From Streptomyces sp. LUP30 (GTDB lineage Bacteria > Actinomycetota > Actinomycetes > Streptomycetales > Streptomycetaceae), in contig NZ_MJAJ01000013.1 in assembly GCF_001746365.1 (NCBI RefSeq), forward strand, positions 1-64,000: DNA of 64,000 nucleotides, read 5' to 3'. The translations under genes and the position numbers were made by a program. Positions 18,039-26,919 of this stretch are shown one piece after another. Each line of letters starts with the position of its first letter. Within the stretch, counting starts at the first letter, position 1. Under the pieces are notes generated by a model. The model saw only the letters and a program-made list of their open reading frames with translations, ran no database searches and was not told the DNA's origin.

Positions 18039-18590
18039 GTGGCGTTGGTGGTGGCACAGGAGGTGCCCGCGTCGTCGAGCATGGCCGTACCCCATGGTCC
18101 TGCGGGCGTGGGGAACGCGAGACACCGCATGCGTGATCAACTGCGCAGGGGCGGGGTGTCGGAATCGGTCATCGACGACGCCGTACTGATCCTTTCCGAA
18201 CTTTTGAGCAACGCCTGCAAGCACGGCAGACCACTGGGCGACGCCCTGGCCGGGGACGGCGACGTCCGGGCCGCCTGGCGTGTCGATCCGGGAGGCCGGC
18301 TGGTGGTCGAGGTGACCGACGGCGGCGGTCCGACCCGCCCCGCCCCGGCGACCCCGTCCGTCACCGCGCACGGCGGCCGTGGGCTCAACATCATCACGGC
18401 GCTGGCCGACGACTGGGGCGTCCGCGACGACGCTCTCGGCGAGGTCACGGTGTGGGTCGTCGTGCACGCGGACGTGTACGACCCCGACGCGGGCTGCCGA
18501 CGCGACGACTTCGCGTCCCGGGTCGCGGCGCCCACGGTCGCGTCGATGCCCGGTCTGGAGTTCGCGGACGCGTTCGACGACCTGGACTAG
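18039..18590 (+). CDS. Anti-sigma-type ATP-binding protein (HATPase_c_2)
   Basis: 183 residues. GHKL ATPase fold: N-box ELLSNACKHG near residue 55, G1 box EVTDGGGP near 92, and G2 box GGRGLNIITAL near 112. There is no histidine-phosphotransfer domain, so this is of the RsbW/SpoIIAB class that phosphorylates anti-anti-sigma factors or simply binds partners. The GTG start at 18039 follows AAGGAGG eight bases upstream; the longer frame upstream has none. The C-terminal 40 residues are an acidic extension (PTVASMPGLEFADAFDDLD). Partner unknown; none is adjacent. Confidence 0.85.
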   Translation: MALVVAQEVPASSSMAVPHGPAGVGNARHRMRDQLRRGGVSESVIDDAVLILSELLSNACKHGRPLGDALAGDGDVRAAWRVDPGGRLVVEVTDGGGPTRPAPATPSVTAHGGRGLNIITALADDWGVRDDALGEVTVWVVVHADVYDPDAGCRRDDFASRVAAPTVASMPGLEFADAFDDLD

Positions 18591-18950
18591 AGGCATGGAC
18601 TAGCGGCATGGGCCGAAGACCCGGACCGGGGAACTGGATCAGGGGCCTGGACCAGGGGCCTGGACCAGGGGCCTGGACCACAACCGAGGATCGGGCGAGG
18701 TCGGCCGGGCACCGGTCGGGGGATGCCCGGACGCCGTGCCTCCCCCGGGCGGCACGTCGTCCCCGTCCCGTGCGCCGTCCGTGGTCCACACGCCGCGTCG
18801 TCCACGGGCCGTCCAGCGTCCACAAGCCATGCGTCGTCCACGGACCGTCCGCTGTCCACAAGCCGTGCGTTGTCCACAGGTTCCCGTGACGGAGCGTGCG
18901 AACGGCTAGGCTCCCGCCGTACCAGACGAGCCGTACCCGGGAGACACCCA
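18591..18950. other. Repeat-rich intergenic region
   Basis: 360 bp. Three GGGCCTGGACCA units lie at about 18638-18680; the 36-bp repeat with DnaA boxes lies at 18795-18880. The SEC-C gene promoter should be in the final 70 bp (a TAGGCT -10 candidate lies at 18906-18911). No gene is seen. Confidence 0.5.
18782..18878. other. DnaA-box-like cluster within a 36-bp direct repeat
   Basis: CTGTCCACA at 18852 and TTGTCCACA at 18870 match the Streptomyces DnaA box; TGGTCCACA at 18782 and GCGTCCACA at 18816 are one- and two-mismatch versions. They sit in a 36-bp repeat whose copies start at 18795 and 18831. All boxes point the same way. Confidence 0.6.
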
Positions 18951-19916
18951 GTGGCCAAGAAGCGACCCCAGACGAAGGCCAAGCGGCCGCAGCCCACCGA
19001 CGCGGACATCCCGGTCGTCGGCGCGCGGGAGCCCTGCCCCTGCGGCAGTGGCCGCCGCTACAAGGCCTGCCACGGCCGGGCCGCCGCGCACGCCGCGACC
19101 GAGCTGGTGCAGCGCCCCTTCGAGGGGCTGCCGGGCGAGGGCGACTGGGTGGCACTGCGCGAGCTGGTGCCGGCCGCCACGGTGGAGCTGACGCTCAAGG
19201 ACGGTCTGCCCGAGGGCGTCCCGTCGGTCACGCTCGCCACGGTGCTGCCGATGGCCTGGCCCGCCCTGCGCCGCGACGACGGCTCGGTGCTGCTCGGCCT
19301 GCAGAACGACACACCCTCCGGGGACATCAGCCGAGACCTGGCCGACACCCTGCGGCGCGCTCTGGACGCGGATCCGGGGACCCCGGTCCAGGCGCGCCGG
19401 GCCCCGGCCGACGGTCCGCGGATGCAGGACCTGCTCGACCCCGAAGGCACGTTCGCGCCAGTCGTGCACAGCGGCTTCGAGTTCTGGGTGCCGGACCCGG
19501 AGAACGCCGCGCCGGAGGTGGCCGCCTCCCTGGAGCGGGCGAACGCCGCGGCCATCCCGACGGTCAAGCTGGCGGGCGTGGACTGCGCGTACTGGTGCGA
19601 GACGCCGGAGAAGAACCATCTGCGCTGGGTCATGCCGTATCCGGAGGAGCAGCTTCTGGACGCTCTCGCGCGGCTGCACGCCGCGGGGCGCGCCGGCCTC
19701 GGGGAGGGCACACGCCTGGTGGGCTCCTTCCGGGCGCACGGTCTGACGGTGCCGGTGTGGGACCTGCCGAGCGCGGTCACCGCGGACGACGTGGAGAAGC
19801 CGGCCGCCGAGTTCGCCGAGCGGCTCGCCGCGGCCCTGGCCTCGGACGCACCGCTCACGGCGGACGAGCGTCGTGCGCGCGGCGGCCTCACCAACCGACA
19901 GGTGACGCTCAGCTGA
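18951..19916 (+). CDS. SEC-C zinc-finger protein (DUF5926-like)
   Basis: 321 residues. The N-terminus is a basic, nucleic-acid-like tail ([14 protein letters not shown]). A SEC-C zinc motif follows, [17 protein letters not shown] at about residues 26-42, the element that in SecA's C-terminus binds zinc and SecB or ribosomes. The remaining 275 residues form a conserved actinobacterial domain with [20 protein letters not shown] and [19 protein letters not shown]. Start GTG at 18951 gives the compact SEC-C N-terminus. Function not established; a ribosome- or secretion-linked role is speculation from the zinc motif. Confidence 0.85.
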   Translation: MAKKRPQTKAKRPQPTDADIPVVGAREPCPCGSGRRYKACHGRAAAHAATELVQRPFEGLPGEGDWVALRELVPAATVELTLKDGLPEGVPSVTLATVLPMAWPALRRDDGSVLLGLQNDTPSGDISRDLADTLRRALDADPGTPVQARRAPADGPRMQDLLDPEGTFAPVVHSGFEFWVPDPENAAPEVAASLERANAAAIPTVKLAGVDCAYWCETPEKNHLRWVMPYPEEQLLDALARLHAAGRAGLGEGTRLVGSFRAHGLTVPVWDLPSAVTADDVEKPAAEFAERLAAALASDAPLTADERRARGGLTNRQVTLS

Positions 19917-19964
19917 CGCACGGGGCCGCAACCGGGCCGTGCTGAACGCCCGTTCAGCGCGCCG

Positions 19965-20008
19965 GTGCGGACGGCCGGGGTGAGCCCGCTCACAACTGCC
20001 GTCCGCAC
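19965..20008 (+). terminator. Terminator hairpin after the SEC-C gene
   Basis: An 11-bp perfect stem, GTGCGGACGGC with GCCGTCCGCAC, with a 22-nt loop and no T run, 49 bp past the stop codon. It separates the SEC-C gene from the structured RNA that follows. Confidence 0.75.
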
Positions 20009-20049
20009 AAGGCGAGTCGACGCCAGAAGAGGCCACTCGCGGGTGTCCG

Positions 20050-20156
20050 GAAAGCCGATGAAAACAAGAGATCGAATTTGCGTAGGGCCGATCTCTTGTT
20101 ACCGTTCGAGTAGCCCGGTTGCTGGTGCATCCCCCGTCGCCAGCAACCGGGTTTTT
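20050..20156 (+). ncRNA. Candidate small RNA with two matched hairpins and an intrinsic terminator
   Basis: Hairpin 1 pairs AACAAGAGATCG (20063-20074) with CGATCTCTTGTT (20089-20100): 12 bp, 14-nt loop. Hairpin 2 pairs CCCGGTTGCTGG (20114-20125) with CCAGCAACCGGG (20140-20151): 12 bp, 14-nt loop containing five C, followed by TTTTT. Both stems are perfect. Hairpin 1 is A+T-rich for this genome, so it is unlikely to arise by chance. The preceding gene has its own terminator, so this looks like a separate transcript between convergent genes. The 5' end is a guess. It resembles, but does not satisfy, the 6C RNA rule of six C in both loops. Confidence 0.6.
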
Positions 20157-20192
20157 CCGTACGCGAATCCGTTCACTCGGAGACAGCGACCT

Positions 20193-20810
20193 TCAACTGC
20201 CCGTGTCCGTCCGGGAGTTGCTGCCGGACCGCAGGAGCAGCGGACCGCCCTCGGATGCTCGGGCGAATTCCGCGACAGCCGTGTAGGCCGGCAGGTTTCC
20301 CCGGCTCCGCTCATGGGGCGTCTCGCAGGACTCCGGGTCGTCCTCGGCGCCCACCGCGCAGTTCGTCTGCACCGTGCGGCCCGCGGGCCCCATGAGGCTC
20401 AGAAAGGCGTCCAGGGCGCGTCCGGTGGCGTTGCGGTAGTAGGTGCGCGCCCAGGTGTCCTCCCCCTGGGACAGCACGCAGGTCTGCGCCTCCACGCCGT
20501 CGGGGGAGGTGAGCTCGGGACCGCACCGCGCGGCGGTGGCCAGGCCCAGCCCGAGCAGCAGCGGGGACCGGGAAGGCGCGACGAAGGGTGCTTTGGGGTC
20601 GGTGCGCTCCTCGGCGCGCCGACCGCGACGTTCCGCGGCCTGCGGGCCGGTCGCCTCGGCGGCGCGCGGGTCGCCGATGCCGAGCGCACGCGTGTCGGTC
20701 GTGTCGGCCGCGCGCCCCTCGTCGCCGACCGGCCCCGCGGACGCCATGGCCAAGGGCAGTGCGATCGCGCCTGCCACGGCGCCCCCGAGGGCGAGGAGAC
20801 GAAGGTTCAT
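20193..20810 (-). CDS. Secreted protein of unknown function
   Basis: 205 residues. A signal peptide (MNLRLLALGGAVAGAIALPL, cleavage after MASA) is followed by a charged Arg/Glu linker (about residues 30-80). A conserved C-terminal part contains four Cys (RCGPEL, TCVLSQGEDTW, TNCAVGAED, ESCETP) that could form two disulfides, with WARTYYRNATGRAL between them. The start is the ATG at 20810; an upstream open frame exists but would bury the signal peptide. No recognised family. Confidence 0.7.
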   Translation of the reverse strand: MNLRLLALGGAVAGAIALPLAMASAGPVGDEGRAADTTDTRALGIGDPRAAEATGPQAAERRGRRAEERTDPKAPFVAPSRSPLLLGLGLATAARCGPELTSPDGVEAQTCVLSQGEDTWARTYYRNATGRALDAFLSLMGPAGRTVQTNCAVGAEDDPESCETPHERSRGNLPAYTAVAEFARASEGGPLLLRSGSNSRTDTGS

Positions 20811-20866
20811 GTAGCGGAAGATAGAGGGCGAACCCCGGCGTCCAGCCCGGTGCGCGCCCGACACCC

Positions 20867-21532
20867 CTACAACTCGGGGGCGCTCACACCCGTACGAGTG
20901 AGGGCGTCGACGACGGCGTCCACCACGGCCTCGACGTCGGGCACCCAGGGCGAGGCCGAGCCGGGCAGTGGCGCGCGCTCCCACCGGATGTCACCGCGGC
21001 CGGTCTCCGACGGCGGCAGCGCGATGTATCCGCCTTCGCCGTGGAAGCGCAGCGAGCCGGGGACGAAGTCCTTGGCGTAGAGCAGCTCGCCGAGCTGCTC
21101 CATCGAGTACGGCCGCACCAGGAAGAACCAGCGGGTGGGAGAGGCCACCACCGGGCCGAGGCGCATGCCCTGCTGGTCGAGCGCCACGAGCGCGCGCGAG
21201 GCGGCGAGGGCCGGGAGGCTGACCGCGCAGGGCGCCGTGCCCCCGGTGGCCAGGATGATCGGTGACGTCGGCCGGTTGCCCCACCACCAGCGCACCATGC
21301 GGGCGTCGGTGGTGGCCGCGAGGAGGCCGGGATCGAAGGGGTGGGCGCCGGGGACCGTGCACTCCGGGTCGGGGCACGTGCAGCGGGACGTGCTCCGCTG
21401 GTCCGCCGTCGCCCCCGGGAGGACGGGCCACTGCCACCGCGTCGCGAACGTCAGGGCCGCGTCGAGCAACTCGGGGCCTCCGTCGTTGCGCCGGGACAGG
21501 AGCCTGCGTCGCTTTCCGAGGATCTCGCGCAT
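20867..21532 (-). CDS. PrimPol-like protein lacking catalytic acids
   Basis: 221 residues. It aligns by eye with the bifunctional primase/polymerase N-terminal family: ATRWQWPVLPGA, the Cys/His cluster CTCPDPECTVPGAHPF, and then LGPVVASPTRWFFLVRPY. Where active members have an acidic metal motif after the ATGG segment, this one reads CAVSLPALAAS, and the SGGxH motif is replaced. It is therefore probably a non-catalytic paralogue. The start is the ATG at 21532 with AAAGGAA upstream. It is separated by only 56 bp from the secreted-protein gene on the same strand, so they may be co-transcribed. Confidence 0.7.
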   Translation of the reverse strand: MREILGKRRRLLSRRNDGGPELLDAALTFATRWQWPVLPGATADQRSTSRCTCPDPECTVPGAHPFDPGLLAATTDARMVRWWWGNRPTSPIILATGGTAPCAVSLPALAASRALVALDQQGMRLGPVVASPTRWFFLVRPYSMEQLGELLYAKDFVPGSLRFHGEGGYIALPPSETGRGDIRWERAPLPGSASPWVPDVEAVVDAVVDALTRTGVSAPEL

Positions 21533-22005
21533 GAGCGCTCGTTCCTTTCCGTTGCACCGCTGGCAACACCGTGGGTCTCATCACACCATGTGTCGATCAC
21601 TTCACTGTGCGTACCTTGTGGCGCATCACACCCCTGTCCTGGACAAGGGGGACCCCTCAGGGTCGAGGTGGCGGCTGCTTCCGCGGCCACTCCGTCCGAC
21701 TTGCGTCCCTCTCATGCCTGGGCGTGGCGTGGGGTGGCGAAGTCTGGCGTTTAGCGTCGCGCGTATTTCTCTCCGCCTCCGCCACGGGAGGATGGGGCAC
21801 GGTCGTCGATGACTATGACGCCCGGTCCGGTCACCAGGTTCCGGGAGACTCCCTACGAGCTCCCGCCGACCCCGGCCCTTACCGAGTACGTACCCATCGC
21901 GACCGCTGTGACGCTCCGTCGAGCAAACCCAGTCGACCGCAATCACCCGTTACCCGAGGCAGTTTTAAGCCAACTTTGCATTTTCGCAAGGGAGCCGGAA
22001 GAACC
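21533..22005. other. Divergent intergenic region
   Basis: 473 bp between the PrimPol-like gene and the divergent phosphatase gene. It contains an A+T-rich patch with TTTTAAGCCAACTTTGCA at about 21963-21980. The phosphatase frame is open through it, but the codon pattern and lack of a ribosome site argue against translation. Confidence 0.45.
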
Positions 22006-23592
22006 GTGCGTGATTCTCCCAAAGACCCCGCGGACACCAGTAATCCCAGCAGGACAATGCTGGACATCCCCTCACGAGTGCGTGTACATGTGGAGACACC
22101 GCTAGCGGCGCAGAATGACATGGGGGTTTGCGATGCTTTTGAGCAATACGCTCCGGTCCGAGAGCCGGACGCCATGAACGCCCCTCACCCTCCGAAAGTG
22201 GCTGGAATCGATTCAACGGTTCCCTCGCCCGCACACACTGTCCCGCCCGCGCCCGCCGCCACGGGCCCCACGACGGTCCCGGCGCCCCCTTCCACCCCCT
22301 CGATCCCCGCCGGTCCCGGGGCCGTCCTGACGGACCGGCTCGCCGGCTGGGTCTCGGACCTCACCACTCTCCACGAACTCACCGAACGCCTGGCCCGCAC
22401 CGACGTGCTGGCGGACGCCATGACGGAGTTTCTGCACGCCGGAGCCGCCCTCGTGGGCGCCCGCCGCGGTCTCGTGGTCCTGGAGCCCGCCGACCGGCTC
22501 GGCCCCGACACCACGATCGGCCTGGGCCTCGGCCGCGCCGACCTCGGCCACATCGAGACCGTGCCGCGCAGCGTCCTGTCCTACGGCCGGATCCTCGACG
22601 GACTGCCCGGCGGCGAGGGGGAGATCGCCGAGCCCGACCTGCTCGCCGGGGACGGCCTGGACCCCCGCCACCGCGAGGTGGCCGCCCGCCTCGGCTACGC
22701 CGCCAGCTACGCGCTGCCGTTGAGGGCGGACGGCGCGCCGGGCCGCCTCGGCGCGGCCGTGTGGCTCTACGACGAGCCCGCCGAGCCCGGCGAACGCCAG
22801 CGCCATCTGGCCGGCCTGTACGTCCGGTACGCGGCCGAGCATCTGGCCCGGCTGGTGGAGCTCGAACGCACACGCGTGTGCATGAGGACGATGGCCGAGG
22901 AACTGCTGCCGTCCCGGCTGCCGAGGGTGCCCGGCGTCCAGCTCGCCGCCCGGCACCGCACCGGCCCGCGCGCGGGCGGCGACTGGTACGACGCGCTGCC
23001 GCTGCCGGACGCCGCGCTGGGGCTGGCCGTCGGCTCCGTCACCGGGTCCGGGCCGAGCGCCGTCGCCGCGATGGGCCGGCTGCGCGCGTCCCTGCGGGCG
23101 TACGCCGTGATGGAGGGCGAGGACCCCGTCGCCGTCCTGTCCGACCTGGAACTGCTGCTGCGGCTGACCGAACCCGCACGGTCCGCCACCGCCCTGTTCG
23201 CCTACTGCGAGCCCGCCCTGCGCAAGATCACCCTGGCCGGCGCGGGACACTGCCCGCCGCTGCTGGTCGGAGAACGGCGCACGGAGTTCGTGGAGACCTC
23301 CGTCTCCGCGCCGCTGGGCATGCTGGCCTGCTGGGAGGCGCCCAGCGTGGAGCTGGAGGCGGAGCCGGGCGAGACGGTCCTGCTCTACACCGACGGTCTG
23401 CTGCACCGCACCGGCGAGCCCGTCGACCGCGCCTTCGCCCGGCTGCACGCGGCCGCCGCCGGGGTGCCGAGACAGCTGCGCCACGACCCGGGCGCGATCG
23501 CCGACCACGTGCTGCGCACGGTCCTGCCGGAGGGGCTGGCCGAACAGGACAGCGACGAGGACGTGGTGCTGCTGGCGGCCCGCTTCGAGTAG
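22006..23592 (+). CDS. GAF-domain SpoIIE/PP2C-family phosphatase
   Basis: 528 residues. A disordered Pro/Thr-rich N-terminus runs to about 100, a GAF-type sensor spans about 110-290 (TDRLAGWVSDLTTLHELTER), and the SpoIIE phosphatase covers 292-528. The metal motif GGDWYD at about 323 and LLYTDGLL at about 462 are intact, but the usual Gly-Asp of the second motif reads VGSVTGSG, with Ser344 in place of a metal-binding Asp. Such proteins dephosphorylate anti-anti-sigma factors in partner-switching pathways. The start is GTG at 22006 after GGAAG; downstream ATGs are possible. Confidence 0.85.
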   Translation: MRDSPKDPADTSNPSRTMLDIPSRVRVHVETPLAAQNDMGVCDAFEQYAPVREPDAMNAPHPPKVAGIDSTVPSPAHTVPPAPAATGPTTVPAPPSTPSIPAGPGAVLTDRLAGWVSDLTTLHELTERLARTDVLADAMTEFLHAGAALVGARRGLVVLEPADRLGPDTTIGLGLGRADLGHIETVPRSVLSYGRILDGLPGGEGEIAEPDLLAGDGLDPRHREVAARLGYAASYALPLRADGAPGRLGAAVWLYDEPAEPGERQRHLAGLYVRYAAEHLARLVELERTRVCMRTMAEELLPSRLPRVPGVQLAARHRTGPRAGGDWYDALPLPDAALGLAVGSVTGSGPSAVAAMGRLRASLRAYAVMEGEDPVAVLSDLELLLRLTEPARSATALFAYCEPALRKITLAGAGHCPPLLVGERRTEFVETSVSAPLGMLACWEAPSVELEAEPGETVLLYTDGLLHRTGEPVDRAFARLHAAAAGVPRQLRHDPGAIADHVLRTVLPEGLAEQDSDEDVVLLAARFE

Positions 23593-23703
23593 CCCGGCGA
23601 CGACAGCGGGTGACCGCCCCGGCAACAGGTCCTTCGCCCCTGGGCCCCCTTACGTACGACCGTACGATGGAGGGGGTCCAGTGCCGTATCTAGGAGGATG
23701 ACC

Positions 23704-25161
23704 GTGGCCGACGAGCTCACCCCGGAGACCCCGGAAGAGTCGGAAGAGCCCATCAAGCAGCGGAAGAACGGCCTGTACCCGGGCGTGTCCGACGAGCTGG
23801 CCGAGAGCATGAGGTCGGGTTGGGCCGACACGGAGCTGCGCGACCTCGAGCCGATCGCCCAGGCCGCCGAGACCGCCGCCCGCCGTGCCGCGCTCTCCGC
23901 GCGGTTCCCGGGCGAGCGTCTGGTGATCCCCGCGGGCAACCTGAAGACGCGCTCCAACGACACGGAGTACGCCTTCCGCGCCTCCGTCGAGTACGCGTAC
24001 CTGACCGGCAACCAGACCGAGGACGGCGTGCTCGTGCTGGAGCCCGTCGCCGACGGCCACCAGGCCACGATCTACCTCCTGCCCCGCTCCGACCGCGAGA
24101 ACGGCGAGTTCTGGCTGTCCGGCCAGGGCGAGCTGTGGGTGGGCCGTCGGCATTCGCTCGACGAGGCGGAGCAGCTGTACGGCATCCCGGCCTCCGACGT
24201 GCGCGAACTGGCGGACCGGCTGCGCGAGGCCACCGGGCCCGTACGGGTCGTGCGCGGCCACGACGCGGGCATCGAGGCGGCCCTGACCGACAAGGTCACC
24301 GCCGAGCGCGACGCGGAGCTGCGCGTCTTCCTCTCCGAGGCCCGTCTGGTCAAGGACGGGTTCGAGATCGGTGAGCTGCAGAAGGCCGTGGACTCGACCG
24401 TGCGCGGCTTCGAGGACGTCGTGAAGGTCCTCGACCGGGCCGAGGCGACGAGCGAGCGCTACATCGAGGGCACGTTCTTCCTCCGCGCGCGGGTGGAGGG
24501 CAACGACGTCGGCTACGGCACCATCGCCGCCGCGGGCCCGCACGCCTGCACGCTGCACTGGGTGCGCAACGACGGGCCGGTGCGCTCGGGCGACCTGCTC
24601 CTGCTGGACGCGGGCGTCGAGACCCACACGTACTACACGGCCGACGTCACGCGCACGCTGCCGATCGACGGCCGCTTCACCGAGATCCAGAAGAAGATCT
24701 ACGACGCCGTGTACGAGGCCCAGGACGCCGGGATCGCCGCGGTGCAGCCGGGCGCCAAGTACCGCGACTTCCACGACGCGGCACAGCGCGTGCTGGCCGA
24801 GCGGCTCGTCGGGTGGGGCCTGGTCGAGGGTCCGGTGGAGCGGGTCCTGGAGCTCGGGCTCCAGCGCCGCTGGACGCTGCACGGCACCGGGCACATGCTC
24901 GGCATGGACGTCCACGACTGCGCCGCCGCGCGCGTGGAGTCGTACGTCGACGGCACGCTGGAGCCGGGCATGGTGCTGACGGTCGAGCCCGGACTGTACT
25001 TCCAGGCCGACGACCTCACCGTGCCCGAGGAGTACCGGGGCATCGGCGTCCGGATCGAGGACGACATCCTCGTCACCGAGGACGGCAACCGGAACCTCAG
25101 CGCCGCGCTGCCCCGGCAGTCGGACGAGGTCGAGAGCTGGATGGCTTCGCTCAAGGGCTGA
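23704..25161 (+). CDS. pepP: Aminopeptidase P family protein (Xaa-Pro aminopeptidase)
   Basis: 485 residues. It removes the N-terminal residue from Xaa-Pro peptides. The N-terminal creatinase-like domain is about 45-190; the C-terminal pita-bread M24 domain carries metal ligands in LLLDAGVETHTYYTADVTR (two Asp), LHGTGHMLG (His), LTVEPGLYF (Glu) and GVRIEDDILVT (Glu). All five are present. I chose the GTG at 23704, seven bases after AGGAGG; the ATG at 23698 directly abuts that site and is less likely. It is followed by a strong hairpin. Confidence 0.93.
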   Translation: MADELTPETPEESEEPIKQRKNGLYPGVSDELAESMRSGWADTELRDLEPIAQAAETAARRAALSARFPGERLVIPAGNLKTRSNDTEYAFRASVEYAYLTGNQTEDGVLVLEPVADGHQATIYLLPRSDRENGEFWLSGQGELWVGRRHSLDEAEQLYGIPASDVRELADRLREATGPVRVVRGHDAGIEAALTDKVTAERDAELRVFLSEARLVKDGFEIGELQKAVDSTVRGFEDVVKVLDRAEATSERYIEGTFFLRARVEGNDVGYGTIAAAGPHACTLHWVRNDGPVRSGDLLLLDAGVETHTYYTADVTRTLPIDGRFTEIQKKIYDAVYEAQDAGIAAVQPGAKYRDFHDAAQRVLAERLVGWGLVEGPVERVLELGLQRRWTLHGTGHMLGMDVHDCAAARVESYVDGTLEPGMVLTVEPGLYFQADDLTVPEEYRGIGVRIEDDILVTEDGNRNLSAALPRQSDEVESWMASLKG

Positions 25162-25191
25162 CGGGTCGGCGGGTCGACGGGCTGACGTCGG

Positions 25192-25226
25192 CGACGGCCG
25201 GCCGCGCGAGGAGCGGCCGGCCGTCG
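25192..25226 (+). terminator. Terminator after pepP
   Basis: A 14-bp perfect G+C stem (CGACGGCCGGCCGC with its complement) and a 7-nt loop GCGAGGA, beginning 31 bp after the pepP stop. There is no T run, as is common in Streptomyces. Confidence 0.8.
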
Positions 25227-25346
25227 GACGACCTGCGGTCGTGGGGCCCGCGGTCGTGGGGGCCTGCCCGCCGTGCGGGCTGTGTGGCGTGCGGGCTGCG
25301 GGTTGTGCGGGCTGCTCGCGCGGTGGCCCGCCGGGGGGGGGTGGTT

Positions 25347-26699
25347 GTGGACCTGTATGTGGAAGCGGACTCCGCCGAAGGGCGGCGTGCCGGGCTCGAA
25401 CGCGCCCTGCGGGACGCCGTGCGCGACGGGCGGCTCCCGCCCGGGACACGGCTGCCCGCCACGCGACGGCTCGCGGGCGAGCTCGGGATGTCGCGGACCA
25501 CGGTCAAGGCCGCCTACGACCAGCTCGTCGCCGAGGGCTACCTCACCGCCCGGCAGGGGTCCGGCACACAGGTCGCGCCGCTGCCCCCCGTCGCCGCCGA
25601 ACCGCCGGAGGCCGCCGCACGCGCGCGTGCGCCGCGCCACGACCTGCGGCCCGGCAGCCCCGACGTCGGGACGTTCCCGGCCGCGGCATGGCTGCGCGCG
25701 CTGCGCCGCGCCCTCGCGACGGCGCCCTCACCGGCGTACGACTACGGCGACCCGCGCGGCCGCATCGAGCTGCGCACCGCGCTGTCGGGGTATCTGGGAC
25801 GGGCGCGGGGCGTCGTCGCGCCGCCGGAGCGGATCGTCGTCACCTCCGGGTACGTGCAGGGCCTCGCGCTCCTCACGCGCGTGCTGGGCGACGCCCCGAT
25901 CGCCATGGAGGACCCCGGTCTGCCCTTCCACCGCGAGGTCGTACGGCACAACGGCGGAACCGTGACGGCCGCGCCGGTCGACGAACGCGGGGTGCGGGTC
26001 GGGGAGCTGGGCGACGCGGGGACGGTCGTCGTCACGCCGGCCCACCAGTACCCGACGGGCGTGACCTTGCACCCGGCCCGGCGGCGGGCGCTGACGGAGT
26101 GGGCACGCGCGCGTGACGGGATCATCGTCGAGGACGACTACGACGGGGAGTTCCGCTACGACCGGCAGCCGGTCGGCTCGCTGCAGGGCATGGCGCCGGG
26201 GCAGGTCGTCTATCTGGGCACCGCCTCCAAGACGCTCGGGCCGGCGCTGCGGCTCGGCTGGATGGTGCTGCCTGCGCACCTGGTCGACGCGGTGGCCGAC
26301 GCCAAGCTGCACAGCGACCACCACACCGAGTCCATCGGGCAGTTGGCGCTCACCGAACTGATCGTCGCTCACACCTACGACCGTCATGTGCGCGCGTGCC
26401 GGCTGCGCTACCGGCGCCGCCGTGACCTGCTGCTCGACCGGCTGGGCGCGCGCCGGGGTGTGCGCGGGATCGCAGCCGGGCTGCACGCGCTGGTGGACGT
26501 GGGCGACGAGGAGGAGGTGCTGGCGCGGGCCGCCGCGGAGGGGCTCGCGGTGGGCCGCCTCGGCGACCACTGGCACGACCGCGGCCGGGAGGGCGCGGGG
26601 GAACGGCCGCAGGGGCTGGTCGTCGGCTACGGCACGCCCAGAGAGCGGGCGTACCCCGAGGCGCTGGAAGTGCTGGCGAAGGTGCTCGAAGGGAACTGA
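25347..26699 (+). CDS. MocR/PdxR-type regulator (GntR HTH fused to aminotransferase fold)
   Basis: 450 residues. Residues 5-75 form a GntR winged helix (LERALRDAVRDGRLPPGTRL, then MSRTTVKAAYDQLVAEGYL). Residues 105-445 are a fold-type I aminotransferase with the PLP-binding Lys295 in TASKTLGPALRLGW and the Asp in VEDDYDGEFRYD. MocR proteins sense PLP or amino-acid adducts and usually control a neighbouring gene. The MFS gene at 26920 on the same strand is a candidate, though activation of a divergent gene is more usual. Start uncertain: GTG at 25347 or 25341, after a run of nine G. Confidence 0.88.
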   Translation: MDLYVEADSAEGRRAGLERALRDAVRDGRLPPGTRLPATRRLAGELGMSRTTVKAAYDQLVAEGYLTARQGSGTQVAPLPPVAAEPPEAAARARAPRHDLRPGSPDVGTFPAAAWLRALRRALATAPSPAYDYGDPRGRIELRTALSGYLGRARGVVAPPERIVVTSGYVQGLALLTRVLGDAPIAMEDPGLPFHREVVRHNGGTVTAAPVDERGVRVGELGDAGTVVVTPAHQYPTGVTLHPARRRALTEWARARDGIIVEDDYDGEFRYDRQPVGSLQGMAPGQVVYLGTASKTLGPALRLGWMVLPAHLVDAVADAKLHSDHHTESIGQLALTELIVAHTYDRHVRACRLRYRRRRDLLLDRLGARRGVRGIAAGLHALVDVGDEEEVLARAAAEGLAVGRLGDHWHDRGREGAGERPQGLVVGYGTPRERAYPEALEVLAKVLEGN

Positions 26700-26785
26700 G
26701 CCGGAGCACCGGGAACGCGATCGACCGGGGGCGGCCGGGAACCGTCGTCGGGCCGAACGTCCATGCGTCGTGGGTGCGTGCGCCG

Positions 26786-26849
26786 TGGGTCCGGGGGTCC
26801 GGGGGTCCGAGGGTCCGTGGGTCCGAGGGTCCGTGGGTCCGTGGGTCCG
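26786..26849. repeat. 8-bp tandem repeat (NGGGTCCG), 8 copies
   Basis: Eight consecutive octamers NGGGTCCG with N = T, G or A, in the 220-bp gap between the MocR and MFS genes. It could influence their co-transcription or simply be a minisatellite. Confidence 0.85.
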
Positions 26850-26919
26850 TGATTGGGCCACTGAACAGTCCTCGAAGTGGTTCTGCCCACCGGTCCAACA
26901 CGCCTCTAGCGTCGTTCCC

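Noticed and set aside
20050..20156. Identification as a 6C RNA
   Set aside because: The second loop has only five C and the first loop has none in a run, so the definition of six C in each loop is not met.
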